Origin: JACRCT01 sp036504155
GTDB taxonomy: Bacteria; Myxococcota; Myxococcia; Myxococcales; UBA5297
DNA: 64,000 nucleotides
Reading direction: 5' to 3'
NCBI GenBank assembly: GCA_036504155.1
Contig: DASXVQ010000025.1
Coordinates: 11,641-75,640 of the forward strand
Shown: in pieces, positions 43,701-52,846 of the stretch
Position numbering within the stretch: the stretch's first letter is position 1
How the letters are laid out: each line of letters begins with the position of its first letter
Notes under the pieces: model-generated
The model's database searches: none
The model's input: only the letters and a program-made list of their open reading frames with translations
What the model was told of the DNA's origin: nothing
Made by a program: the position numbers and the translations under genes

Positions 43701-46285
43701 CGAGCGCGAAGGTCACCGTTCTCAACACGGTTCCCGAGCCACCGAAGGCGCTGGTGCTGCCGGCCGGGCCTCGAAACGTGGACGCCCTGCTGGGAGGCAT
43801 CGACCAGCCCGCCAACGACGCCGATGGCGACAAGCTGACCTACCGCTTCACGTTCACCAAGGCGGGCAAGAAGGTGGAGACGGCCCTCGCCGACGGGCGC
43901 GAGGTGCGCGGCCTGAAGAAGGGCGAGGTCTACGAATTGTCCGTCGTCGCTTCCGACGGCGAGTCCGAGGCGGCGCCGGCGAAGGCCTCGGTCACGGTGA
44001 AGAACACCCCGCCCACGGCGCCCGCCATCGCCTTCGAGACGGTGCCGCTCCGGCGAGCCGAGGCGGTGAAGGTGAAGATCACCGTGCCGTCGACCGACCC
44101 GGACGGCGATGCGGTGATCTACCGCTGGGCCTGGTCGAAGAACGGCCAGGTGCAGGCAGGCCTTGCCTCGCCAGAGCTGCCGGCGGGCACGGTGGGCAAG
44201 AGCGAGCGCTGGAAGGTGACGGCGACGCCCAATGACGGCCAGGAGGACGGGGCCTCCACATCCATCGAGGCGGTGGCCGCCGACAGCGCGCCGGGCCCCT
44301 TGGAGATCGCTCTCACGCCCGCCGAGCCCAGGGTGGGGGACGCCATCAAGGCGGTGGTCAAGAAGCCAGCCAGCGACCCTGACGGCGACAAGCTCAAGTA
44401 CCAGTACCGGTTCTTCGTGGACGGCACGCACCTGACGATGGACTCCACCATCGACACGGTTCCTGCGCGCACGGCGAGGAAGAAGCAGGTGGTGAGCGTG
44501 GAGGTTCGCGCCGACGACGGCGAGATGCTGGGACCGGTGGCGACGGCGAAGGTGAGCGTGCTCAACACCGCGCCGGAGGCACCCCACGCGATCCTGCTGC
44601 CGCCCGAGCCGGGGACCCTGGACGCCCTCCTGGGCGCGGTGGACAAGCCGGCGACGGACGCCGACGGGGACAAGCTGGCCTACCGCTTCACGTTCACCAA
44701 GGCGGGCAAGAAGGTCGAAGCGCTCGCGGATGGGCGCGAGGTGCGTGGGATCAAGAAGGGCGAGGTCTACCAGCTCGAGGTCGTCGCCAACGATGGCGAG
44801 GTGGACTCGCCCGCCGCCCAGGCGAGCCTGACCGTGAAGAACACTCGGCCGACCGCGCCCGCGATCGCGTTCACGAACCCGGCCCCCGCCGCCGGCGAGG
44901 CCGTGGACGTGAAGATCGACCGGCCATCGACGGACCTTGACGGCGACGCCATCTCTCTCTCCTACGCCTGGTTGCTGGACGGCAAGCCCGCGGCGGGGCT
45001 GGCGAAGGACGCCAAGGCCATCCCGGCCGGCAAGGTGAAGAAGCACGAGGTTTGGACTGTCGAGGTGACGCCTTCCGACGGCCAGGAGAACGGGCCGTCG
45101 GGCAGGGCTCGCCTCGTCGCCGTGAACACGCCCCCGACGGCGCCCGTGGTGTCCATCGACCCCGCCGAGCCCACCGCGGAGAGCGGTGCGAAGGCCAGGA
45201 TCGACCAGGTCGCCACCGACCGGGACGGCGACGCGATCAAGTATCGCTACGCGTGGTTCAAGGACGGCGTGCGAGTGGAGCTGCCGGCCGAGGCTGCTGC
45301 CCTCAAGCCGGGGACCCTCCGCCGGGCCGAGTCGCTCAGGCTGGTGGTGACGCCGTTCGACGGCGAGGTGGAAGGCGCGAGCGCGGCGGCACTCGCGAGG
45401 GTCAAGGACAGCGCGCCCATCGCTCCGCAGATAGCGCTGGCGCCGGAGAAGCCGACGGTGAAGGACGAGCTCTCCTGTGTCATCAAGGTGGCCGCGAAGG
45501 ACGCGGACCAGGAGACGCCGCGGGTGTCCATCACCTGGAAGCGCGACGGCGAGCCGGTCCCGGTCTCCGCGGACCAGCTCAAGATCGCCGCGGGCGTCGC
45601 CCGGCACGGCGAGACGTGGAGCTGCACGGCGGTGGCGTCCGACGGCGAGCTCTCGAGCGCAGCGGTCGAGGCCAAGGTGATCGTCCTCAACTCCCCGCCC
45701 GGTCCGCTCAAGGCCGTCGTCGAGCCCGAGAGTCCGCAGGCAGGGCAGGATCTCTTCTGCCAACTCGCTCAGCCCGCGGAAGACCCCGATGGCGACCCGG
45801 TCACGTACGCGTTCGTGTGGAGGTCCGGTGGCAAGGTCCTCGCGGCCGACCCCGCCGAGCCGTGGAAGCTGCCTGCCTCCGCGACGAAGAAGGGACACGC
45901 CTACCAGTGCGAGGTGACGGCCAGCGACGGCAAGGCGAAGGGGCCCGCGGCCAGCGCCGAGGCCAACTACCGCAATAGCGCCCCGAGCGCCCCGGTGGTC
46001 AGCCTGGCGCCGGAGAGCCCGACGCCCGGCGCCTCGCTCACCTGCGAGATCGCGGCGCCTTCGGTCGACCCCGATGGCGACAAGGTCAGCTACCGGTTCG
46101 CCTGGCAGAAGAACGGGGTCGACCAGCCCTTTGCGGCTTCGTCCGCCGAGGTTCCCGGCCGGCTGGTGAAGGCCGGCGACATCTGGCGATGCTCCGTGAC
46201 CCCGAGCGACGGGGACAAGGAGGGAAGCCCAGGCGCCAGCAACGAAGAGGTCGTCCAAACCGCATCCCCCAACGCGGGTCGGTAG
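40772..46285 (+). CDS. giant secreted protein: FG-GAP/VCBS-type propeller plus 15 Ig-like domains
   Basis: A 1837-residue exported protein. A signal peptide (SLCVAAALAALAPAAALAA) is followed by an N-terminal beta-propeller (about 35-430) made of repeats with LGDLDGDGLNDLAFAS, ALADLDGDGKLEIAVA and VVADLDRDGKDEILVA, the calcium-loop signature of FG-GAP/VCBS repeats. About 440-1830 hold 15 Ig/cadherin-like domains of ~93 residues, each with a D-x-DGD loop then a YxxxWxxDG-type strand, joined by N-T/S-APTAP linkers. Domains 2-10 form three copies of a 280-residue A-B-C super-repeat. No membrane anchor or sorting tail is seen at the C-terminus. It is probably an extracellular adhesin or matrix protein stabilised by calcium; this is inference from the folds. 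Confidence 0.88.
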   Translation: MSRRGLSIPSLCVAAALAALAPAAALAAQALPGFPRRVSGAQPGKDPALVSTPVVLDAEGGRAIFGAGNELHCLTFAGAVCEGFPVQLGERSGVVGAPALGDLDAQHKGVVALCQTDGKLTVLGSDGSPVPGFAFQDAAGFEAGPSMLDLDGDGRLEVAFGVKGGKLQALSATGAPVKGFPFTLASTVTSAVAAGRFGAAAPSMTLVTGNEDGKVYAVDLKGASLPGFPVSSSYLVSGEPALGDLDGDGLNDLAFASQDFKVYAIRPDGKAWAGFPAMVGARVLGGPALADLDGDGKLEIAVAAIDGRLHVFDLSGQELKGFPIKLGEKLVGSAVVADLDRDGKDEILVASADGQLHAVRKDGKPAAGFPARLGAEAVGSPAVAEWGDGTVIFQAAGDKVHAFKVKRAGKSTSPLAWREQGHDPARTGRVHPNPPGYADLRIAPAEPSTDDVLAAQYRYFDLDGDPEPATEIRWLRDGKEVPALAGKKSVPKEETKKKEKWRFQVSAPGGAVRQSPEVVIRNSAPGRAKVALDPEVPRRAAAVRAKVVTEAPDADGDKLTYAYTWLRDGKPQKGLAAAELPAGSLKRGERWSVVVTASDGESEGLAASAEATVGDSAPTAPEIALTPAKPKTGDAVKVVVSKPATDVDGDALRYRYRYFVDGVALSLATSLDSLPPLLARKKQVLSVEVQADDGELLGPAAKAQATIVNTAPTAPVPSIVPVEARQKDSLAAGLAAASQDVDGDRLTYRFAFAKAGKTVSEARELAGIKKGETYEMTAVASDGESDSLPGKVTLTVKNTPPTAPALAFEALPLRRSDSIRVKVATPSNDVDGDKVTYRWAWTKNGQPQAGLTAPELPAGTVRKAEVWRVTATPSDGQEDGTAASIEATVADSVPGTLEVALSPAEPRVGDAIKAVISRPATDVDGDKLKYLYRFLVDGTPLPFDSATDSIPARTAKKKQVVTVEVRADDGELQGAVASAKVTVLNTVPEPPKALVLPAGPRNVDALLGGIDQPANDADGDKLTYRFTFTKAGKKVETALADGREVRGLKKGEVYELSVVASDGESEAAPAKASVTVKNTPPTAPAIAFETVPLRRAEAVKVKITVPSTDPDGDAVIYRWAWSKNGQVQAGLASPELPAGTVGKSERWKVTATPNDGQEDGASTSIEAVAADSAPGPLEIALTPAEPRVGDAIKAVVKKPASDPDGDKLKYQYRFFVDGTHLTMDSTIDTVPARTARKKQVVSVEVRADDGEMLGPVATAKVSVLNTAPEAPHAILLPPEPGTLDALLGAVDKPATDADGDKLAYRFTFTKAGKKVEALADGREVRGIKKGEVYQLEVVANDGEVDSPAAQASLTVKNTRPTAPAIAFTNPAPAAGEAVDVKIDRPSTDLDGDAISLSYAWLLDGKPAAGLAKDAKAIPAGKVKKHEVWTVEVTPSDGQENGPSGRARLVAVNTPPTAPVVSIDPAEPTAESGAKARIDQVATDRDGDAIKYRYAWFKDGVRVELPAEAAALKPGTLRRAESLRLVVTPFDGEVEGASAAALARVKDSAPIAPQIALAPEKPTVKDELSCVIKVAAKDADQETPRVSITWKRDGEPVPVSADQLKIAAGVARHGETWSCTAVASDGELSSAAVEAKVIVLNSPPGPLKAVVEPESPQAGQDLFCQLAQPAEDPDGDPVTYAFVWRSGGKVLAADPAEPWKLPASATKKGHAYQCEVTASDGKAKGPAASAEANYRNSAPSAPVVSLAPESPTPGASLTCEIAAPSVDPDGDKVSYRFAWQKNGVDQPFAASSAEVPGRLVKAGDIWRCSVTPSDGDKEGSPGASNEEVVQTASPNAGR
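42331..44836. repeat. three ~840-nt coding super-repeats
   Basis: Equivalent linker positions fall at about 42331, 43160, 44000 and 44837, giving periods of 829, 840 and 837 nt. Each period encodes three different Ig-like domains (A, B, C). Copies two and three are the most alike, for example the shared SPAEPRVGDAIKAV / TPAEPRVGDAIKAV and YRFTFTKAGKKVE segments. Confidence 0.82.
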
Positions 46286-46431
46286 GGCGCCCCCTTAGGG
46301 GAGGGATCGGGGCGAACGGGGAAAAGGCTGCGATTCCGAGACGTTGACGGCGCGATGAATGCCCACTTGGGTCGGCGACACCGTAAAGGACAACCACTGG
46401 ATTTCGAGGGCAGGCCGACTTTTTCACTTCA

Positions 46432-46461
46432 TTGACACACATTTGGCCAAGTCCCTATAAT
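46432..46461 (+). promoter_or_regulatory. consensus sigma70 promoter
   Basis: TTGACA (46432-46437) and TATAAT (46456-46461) are both perfect, with an 18-nt spacer. The promoter lies 55 nt upstream of the ATG at 46517 in a locally AT-rich stretch. It is the strongest promoter match in the window and should drive the small exported protein and perhaps the beta-barrel and OPX genes. Confidence 0.85.
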
Positions 46462-46516
46462 TCCGCACTTTTTGAATGGGCCATTGCTGAACCCGCTGGT
46501 TCCTAGAGGCGACACG

Positions 46517-47080
46517 ATGAGAAAGCGACTGTCGATCCTCGCAGGGCTGTTGGCCGGGGGGCTGATGATGGAGGTCGCGCTCGCCGCGGAGCCGCCATCA
46601 GCAGCGACCACGGACCAGGCTCAGGCGAAGGCCGAGAACGTCCCCGACCCCGAGAAGCTGCAGCGCTCGACCGAGTACCTCAACGCGATGCGCGCGGGGC
46701 TGAAGGTGGTGCTGGGCAAGCTCGAGGAGGCGCGGGCGAGCAAGGACGTCGTCAAGCTCAACTGCGTCAACGAGAAGCTCACCAACATCAAGGGACTGCT
46801 TCGCATCAGCGAGCAGGCGGACATCTCGCTGCAGGAGTCGGTCGCCAAGAAGGAGTCGGAGACTGCCAATCACGAGTTCACCAAGGTCACCATCGCCCGT
46901 GCGAAGGTCGAGCAGCTCAAGGCCGAGGCCGAGCAGTGCGTGGGGATGCTGGCCTTCGAGACCGGGCCGACCGAGGTCATCGTCGAGGTCCCGGCGGACC
47001 TGCCTCAAGTGGACCCCACCGTCAACCCGCCGCCTCCGCCGCCGGTGAATCGCCCACCGCCTGCCAGTCCTACTAGTTGA
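46517..47080 (+). CDS. small exported helical protein with Pro-rich tail
   Basis: A 187-residue protein with a signal peptide (LSILAGLLAGGLMMEVALAA), an Ala/Thr linker and a helical domain (about 40-150; EYLNAMRAGLKVVLGKLEEA, NEKLTNIKGLLRISEQADI) with two cysteines (LNCVNEKL and EQCVGML). The tail reads PPPPPPVNRPPPASPTS. It is presumed periplasmic. The family is not recognised. It sits directly behind a consensus promoter and upstream of the beta-barrel and OPX genes, so it may be an accessory of that export pore or simply an abundant envelope protein. ATG 46517 has GAGG 8 nt upstream. Confidence 0.82.
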   Translation: MRKRLSILAGLLAGGLMMEVALAAEPPSAATTDQAQAKAENVPDPEKLQRSTEYLNAMRAGLKVVLGKLEEARASKDVVKLNCVNEKLTNIKGLLRISEQADISLQESVAKKESETANHEFTKVTIARAKVEQLKAEAEQCVGMLAFETGPTEVIVEVPADLPQVDPTVNPPPPPPVNRPPPASPTS

Positions 47081-47243
47081 TCGGGGGACAGGGTTGAGCT
47101 AAGTAGACTGCGCTTCAGTAAACAGCCCTCTACCCGAGGGCCCGGGTGGGACGCAGAAAAGTCGAGAGAGTCCGGTGGCTGCCGGGCCACTGCCTAAGGC
47201 GGGCTGCATCGCCGATTTGGAGCCAGGATTGAGGCCGCAACCC

Positions 47244-48479
47244 GTGAAGCAGAGCGCACGACGAACCGCCAGCGCAGTGGCGATCGCTCTCGTGGCCCTG
47301 CTCACCACGCCAGCTCTGGCCGAAGGGCCGGGGCTCAAGTTCGGCAGCGCACGCCTGCACCCGTACATCGAGATCGAGCCGTGGTTCGACTCGGCGGTGG
47401 CCGTGGTCGAAACCGGATCGATCCCCGGGGACCTGCTCTTCCACATTCGGCCCGGCTTCAAGCTCGAGGTGCCCTCCTCGCTGGTGGCGTTCAACTGGCT
47501 GGGCAACTTCGACTGGGTTCAGTACTCGGGCATGTTGAGCAAGGGGACCCTGTCCGCCTCCCACTGGGCAATCGACTCGGACCTCGACCTGAACATCAAC
47601 CGCGACGGGCAGATCGCCGTCGACGTCGGCGACCACGTCGTTCGCTCCGATCGCAACACCAGCTCGCCGAGCCTGCGTTACGGCACCCTCTCGCTGTTCA
47701 ACGAGGCTCGCCTCAAGCTTTCCATCCGGCCCTATAACGGCTCCATCACCATCGAGCCGGGCTACAAGTTCGGCCTCGAGGTCTTCTCGCCGTACTCGGG
47801 CATCTCGGTGTGCGGCGCTGGACCGTCCACCCCCGAGTGCAATCCGGCGGATGTCGCGGCCTTCGACTACATGAACCACACGGTCAGCCTGAACGGCCGG
47901 TGGAAGTTCCTCCCCAAGACCGCGCTCATCCTCGACACCGCGTTCGGTGCCCGCCAGTACATGAGGACGGGCAGCACCAACATGATGTCCCTGAAGGCCA
48001 CCCTCGGCGTCGCCGGCCTGCTCACCACGCACTGGGAAGTCACGCTGCGCGTCGGATGGGGCCAGGACTTCACCGCCAGCACCTACTCCAGCGTCATCGG
48101 CCAGGCCGAGGTTGGCTACCTGCTGTCCGAGACCGGCTCGCTACGCCTGGGCTACGTGCGTACCTTCGAGCCCACGGGCGGCAGCACCTACATCAGCTTC
48201 GGCGACGACCGGGTCTACCTCGACGGCCGCATCCTGCTCGGCGGCAAGTTCACCGTCCACGGCGCCGCCTCCCTCGACTACCTGAACTTCCGCGGCGCCA
48301 GCGTTGGCAAAGACCAGTTCAACGTCGGGTTCGACCTGGGCCTCGACTACGAGATCAGGCCCTGGGTGAACATCGGCGGCGGCTACCGTCTGACCTACAT
48401 GACGGGGACCGCGGTCTACGCCAACAACAACCAGTTCTGGCGCCATGAAGGCTTCCTGAAGGTCCAGTTCATCTACTGA
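47244..48479 (+). CDS. outer-membrane beta-barrel, EpsX/WzpX-like polysaccharide pore
   Basis: A 411-residue protein: signal peptide (ASAVAIALVALLTTPALA), then a mature chain of alternating amphipathic strands (for example LHPYIEIEPWFDSAVAVVE, GWGQDFTASTYSSVIGQAEV, TGSLRLGYVRTFEPTGG) with many Tyr and Trp, ending in a BAM-type terminal strand FLKVQFIY. Length and the OPX gene that follows match EpsX-EpsY (WzpX plus periplasmic OPX) of Myxococcus, where the barrel forms the outer-membrane pore for a secreted polysaccharide. I use GTG 47244; a TTG at 47229 is possible. No glycosyltransferase or Wzx/Wzy gene lies in this window. Alternative: a GltA/B/H-type porin, less likely given the OPX neighbour. 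Confidence 0.8.
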   Translation: MKQSARRTASAVAIALVALLTTPALAEGPGLKFGSARLHPYIEIEPWFDSAVAVVETGSIPGDLLFHIRPGFKLEVPSSLVAFNWLGNFDWVQYSGMLSKGTLSASHWAIDSDLDLNINRDGQIAVDVGDHVVRSDRNTSSPSLRYGTLSLFNEARLKLSIRPYNGSITIEPGYKFGLEVFSPYSGISVCGAGPSTPECNPADVAAFDYMNHTVSLNGRWKFLPKTALILDTAFGARQYMRTGSTNMMSLKATLGVAGLLTTHWEVTLRVGWGQDFTASTYSSVIGQAEVGYLLSETGSLRLGYVRTFEPTGGSTYISFGDDRVYLDGRILLGGKFTVHGAASLDYLNFRGASVGKDQFNVGFDLGLDYEIRPWVNIGGGYRLTYMTGTAVYANNNQFWRHEGFLKVQFIY

Positions 48480-48548
48480 CCTGCGCCCGGAGTCCCGTCG
48501 GGCAGCCGCGCGGGAATCCCTGCGCTCCTGTCCGCGTTCCTGAACCCG

Positions 48549-49190
48549 ATGCTCGCCTCGCGCTCCGTACTCCTCGTTGCTGCATCGGCGGCGGCGCTGC
48601 TCGCCTCGGCGTGCAGGACGCCGGGCAGGGACGTGCCCAGCTACTCCACGCGCGACCAGATGGCCCACAGCGCGCCGGTGGCCAACTCCTCGCTGGGGGT
48701 CGGCGACGTCCTCGAGGTCCGCGTCTACCAGGAGCCGGACCTCTCCGGCGCGTTCCGCGTGGCGACCGAGGGCTCGATCGACTACCCGTTCTGCGGCCGA
48801 ATCAAGGTCGCGGGCCTGTCGTCGAGCGCGCTGGTGGACCTGCTCACGGCGTGCCTCAAGAACGGCTTCCTCAAGCGGCCGCAGGTCACGGTCTTCCTCA
48901 AGGAGTACAACTCGCAGAAGGTCTTCGTCTTCGGCGAAGTCCAGAAGCCCGGGACCTTCGCCTTCGAGCCGTCGATGACCATCATCCAGGCCATCACCCT
49001 CGCCAACGGCTTCACCAAGCTCGCCGCCAAGGACTCGGTGATCGTCACCCGGGTGGTCGTGGACGAGAAGACCCTCCAGAGCGACGAGCGCAAGGTGAAG
49101 GTGCCCGTGGAGTCCATCGGAGAGGGCCGCGAGAAGAACTTCTTCGTCCAGCCCGGGGACATCGTCTACGTCCCCGAGAGCTTCCTGTAG
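48549..49190 (+). CDS. short OPX (Poly_export/SLBB) lipoprotein, EpsY-like
   Basis: A 213-residue lipoprotein with lipobox LASAC. It has a polysaccharide-export domain (GVGDVLEVRVYQEPDLSG, EGSIDYPFCGRIKVAG) and one SLBB domain (VFGEVQKPGTFAFEPSMTI) and ends at PGDIVYVPESFL. The outer-membrane helix and extra SLBB domains of Wza are missing, as in periplasm-only OPX proteins that partner a separate beta-barrel. Together with the upstream barrel (69 nt away) it should form a continuous periplasm-to-outside channel for a polysaccharide. It converges with a minus-strand lipoprotein gene. Confidence 0.92.
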   Translation: MLASRSVLLVAASAAALLASACRTPGRDVPSYSTRDQMAHSAPVANSSLGVGDVLEVRVYQEPDLSGAFRVATEGSIDYPFCGRIKVAGLSSSALVDLLTACLKNGFLKRPQVTVFLKEYNSQKVFVFGEVQKPGTFAFEPSMTIIQAITLANGFTKLAAKDSVIVTRVVVDEKTLQSDERKVKVPVESIGEGREKNFFVQPGDIVYVPESFL

Positions 49191-49206
49191 CGAAGGCCCG
49201 CCGTCG

Positions 49207-49548
49207 TTAGCGCTTCTTCGAGCCGGACTTGCCCGAGCTGGGCGTCAGGCTGGAGAACGGCGCCATCTCCTTCGAGCCTCGCGAGCTGCTGCTGCTGCTC
49301 TTCTTTCCCTTGCTCGCCGAAGGCCGCTGGCCGACGTAGCTGCCTTGCCGCTCGACCTCCACGACGGTGCTGGGGCTGATCCACCGCGGAGCCGCGATGC
49401 CCTCGAAGGCCTCGCCCTCCGCGTCGTCCACCTCGCACTCGAGCAGCCGGTCGATCCGCTCGCTCTCCTCGATGGCCCACGGCCGAACGAAGCAGCCGGA
49501 GCCGGAGAGGAGGGCCGCGACGCCCAGGATCCCGAGCACGGCTCTCAT
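49207..49548 (-). CDS. small lipoprotein of unknown function
   Basis: A 113-residue protein with a lipoprotein signal (AVLGILGVAALLSGSGC). The mature part begins acidic (RIDRLLECEVDDAEGEAF), continues with PRWISPSTVVEVERQGSY, and ends in a Ser/Lys-rich disordered tail. No family is recognised. Its ATG overlaps the stop of the upstream SEC-C gene (ATGA), so the two are translationally coupled. Confidence 0.72.
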   Translation of the reverse strand: MRAVLGILGVAALLSGSGCFVRPWAIEESERIDRLLECEVDDAEGEAFEGIAAPRWISPSTVVEVERQGSYVGQRPSASKGKKSSSSSSRGSKEMAPFSSLTPSSGKSGSKKR

Positions 49549-50012
49549 GTCAGCCCCCGCGCGCAGCAGTCCTTGAACTTGCGGCCGTTGCCGCACGGGC
49601 ACGGGTCCTGGCGACCGAGCGTGCGCGTGGCCGGTATAGCGTGGCCCAGCGCCTCCTCGTAGGCGAGCTCGGTGAAGCGCCGGAGGCCCGGCTCGCAGCG
49701 CTCGAGGTAGCGCTGCAGCTCGCTGGTGGCGCGGGCGGTGCCGTGGCGTGCCAGGAAGGCGAGCAGCTCCTTGCGCTCCTGGCGCGTCGCGCCGTCCTCG
49801 TAGAGCCGCGCTGCCAGGCCGCCGACCTCGCTCTCGGGCACCTCGCCGGGCTGCCCGGGGGCACTCTCCTGCGCCTCGAGGTACTCGCGCACGGCGGCTT
49901 GCTCGCCCACCGCCCACCGGGCTGCGCCGTGGACCGCCGGGATGATCGTCGCCCCGGTCCACTTCCTCACCTCTCGCTCTCGCTCCCGCCCCATCGCCCT
50001 CGCCATCGACAT
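49545..50012 (-). CDS. SEC-C motif protein
   Basis: A 155-residue protein ending in a SEC-C zinc motif, DPCPCGNGRKFKDCCARGL (C-x-C-x8-C-C). The upstream part is helical (ERKELLAFLARHGTARATSEL, RFTELAYEEALGHA). SEC-C motifs mediate zinc-dependent protein contacts, as in SecA. The start at 50012 has GAGGAGGGG 5 nt upstream, which decides it over an in-frame ATG at 50048. Its role is unknown; it is coupled to the following small lipoprotein. Confidence 0.85.
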   Translation of the reverse strand: MSMARAMGREREREVRKWTGATIIPAVHGAARWAVGEQAAVREYLEAQESAPGQPGEVPESEVGGLAARLYEDGATRQERKELLAFLARHGTARATSELQRYLERCEPGLRRFTELAYEEALGHAIPATRTLGRQDPCPCGNGRKFKDCCARGLT

Positions 50013-50066
50013 GACGTCCCCTCCTCGATGCGCCGCCTCCAGCGGCACGGTTGACCTGCCCCCAAG

Positions 50067-50098
50067 GAGGGCCCGGAGCAGATGGGCTCCGGGCCCTC
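50067..50098 (-). terminator. hairpin after the first recA
   Basis: A perfect 13-bp stem (GAGGGCCCGGAGC and its complement) with a 6-nt loop, 72 nt after the recA stop on the minus strand. There is no U-tract on that strand. Confidence 0.65.
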
Positions 50099-50169
50099 GC
50101 CTTCATGCTCGCCGCCGCCCCTCCCAACCCCGGTCCCCCTCCCGGCGGCGAGCCGCCCCGCTCCCGGGA

Positions 50170-51222
<1,053 letters not shown>

Positions 51223-51316
51223 TGCGTTTCTCCCCTCCCGCCCTTGCGCAGGGCTCGTCGTGTGCTCGCCGCCGAATCGCCGAAGGCCCATCCCCCGGCC
51301 GCGCCGGCGGCGCCCT

Positions 51317-52846
51317 TCAAGCCGGAAGCTTCCTGTCGAGCGTCCGGTAGCTGATGGCCTCGCTGACGTGGCCGGACCGGATGGCCTCGGTCCCCTCGAG
51401 GTCGGCGATGGTGCGTGACACCTTGAGGATCCGGTCGTAGGCCCGCGCGCTCATCCCCACGCGGTCGACCACGTTCTGCAGCAGCGAGGCGCCCTCGAGG
51501 TCCACCTCGCAGAACCGGCGGATCTGCCTCGGCGTCATCAGCGCGTTGCAGTGCGTGCCGGGGGTGCGCGCGAAGCGGGCGAGCTGAGTCGAGCGCGCCT
51601 TCTGCACCCGCTCGCGCAGCGCCGCCGAGGTCTCGCCTTCGCGCTGCGGCGTCAGGTCCCGGTAGCGCACCGGCGGCACCGTGACGTGCAGGTCGATGCG
51701 GTCGAGCAGCGGCCCGCTGATGCGCGAGCGGTAGCGCAGCACGTCGGCGGCGTTGCAGGTGCACGGGTGCGAGGGGCTGCCCGCATGGCCGCACGGGCAG
51801 GGGTTCATCGCCGCGAGCAGCATCATCCGCGAAGGGAAGGTGATGGTCTGCGCGGCGCGGGCGATGGTCACCCGCCCGTCCTCCAGCGGCTGGCGCAGCA
51901 CCTCGAGGACGTTCTTCTTGAACTCGGGCAGCTCGTCGAGGAAGAGCACGCCGTTGTGGGCGAGCGACACCTCCCCGGGCCGCGGGACCGAGCCGCCCCC
52001 GATGAGCCCCGCGTCGCTGATGGTGTGGTGCGGGGCCCGGAAGGGCCGCTCGTAGATGAGCGCGCGGTCGCCGACGAGCCCGACCACGCTGTAGACCTTC
52101 GTGGTTTCCAGAGCTTCTTCGAAGCTCATCCCCGGGAGGATCGTGGGCAGCCGCTTGGCGAGCATCGTCTTGCCGGAGCCCGGAGGCCCGAGCATCAACG
52201 CGTTGTGGCCGCCCGCCGCGGCGATCACCATCGCGCGCTTGGCGCCCTCCTGGCCGCGCACGTCGGTGAAGTCCACCGTGTCGCCGGCATGGGCGGAGCC
52301 CTCTTCGAGATCCCGCGGATACGGAGCGATGGCCTCCTCCGAGTCGATGGCGTCGACGAGCTCCCGGAACGTCGACACCGGGATCACGTCGATGCCTTCC
52401 ACCACCGAGGCCTCGCGCGCGTTCTCCTTGGGAACGAAGATGCCCTTCAGCCCCGCGTCCCGGGCCGCCACGGCCAGCGGGAGCGCGCCGCGGATGGGCT
52501 TGATGCTCCCGTCGAGCGCCAGCTCGCCGGCGAAGAGGTGCCGGAGGAGCGCCTCCGGCTCGAGGATCTGCGCGGCGGCCAGGACGCCCAGCGCGATGGG
52601 GAGGTCGAAGGCGGTGCCGTCCTTGCGGATGTCCGCCGGCGCCAGGTTGACGGTGACCTTCTTGGACGGCAGCTCGTAGTTGCAGTTCTTGATCGCCGAG
52701 ATGACCCGGACCTTGCTCTCCTTCACCGAGTTGTCTGGCAATCCCACGATGGCGAAGAAGGGCATGCCGAAGGTCATGTCGACTTCGACGTCCACCACCA
52801 CCGCATCCACGCCCATCAACGCGCCCGACTTGACCGTCGCCAGCAT
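51317..52846 (-). CDS. comM: YifB/ComM family Mg-chelatase-like AAA+ ATPase
   Basis: A 509-residue protein of the usual ComM length. The N-terminal Lon-protease-like fold includes FFAIVGLPDNSVKESKVRV and LAPADIRKDGTAFDLPIALG. The AAA+ domain has Walker A MLGPPGSGKTMLAKRLP, Walker B GVLFLDELPEF, and a C4 zinc insertion (NPCPCGHAG, HPCTC); the C-terminal Mg-chelatase lid follows. ComM is a branch-migration helicase that aids integration of DNA during natural transformation. The internal start at 52846 matches homologues and has a GGGGG-rich ribosome-binding site. It is upstream of recA on the same strand. Confidence 0.96.
   Translation of the reverse strand: MLATVKSGALMGVDAVVVDVEVDMTFGMPFFAIVGLPDNSVKESKVRVISAIKNCNYELPSKKVTVNLAPADIRKDGTAFDLPIALGVLAAAQILEPEALLRHLFAGELALDGSIKPIRGALPLAVAARDAGLKGIFVPKENAREASVVEGIDVIPVSTFRELVDAIDSEEAIAPYPRDLEEGSAHAGDTVDFTDVRGQEGAKRAMVIAAAGGHNALMLGPPGSGKTMLAKRLPTILPGMSFEEALETTKVYSVVGLVGDRALIYERPFRAPHHTISDAGLIGGGSVPRPGEVSLAHNGVLFLDELPEFKKNVLEVLRQPLEDGRVTIARAAQTITFPSRMMLLAAMNPCPCGHAGSPSHPCTCNAADVLRYRSRISGPLLDRIDLHVTVPPVRYRDLTPQREGETSAALRERVQKARSTQLARFARTPGTHCNALMTPRQIRRFCEVDLEGASLLQNVVDRVGMSARAYDRILKVSRTIADLEGTEAIRSGHVSEAISYRTLDRKLPA

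Noticed and set aside
41768..46258. 1496-residue open frame on the minus strand
   Set aside because: It is antisense to the giant Ig-like protein, with no domain and no ribosome-binding site.
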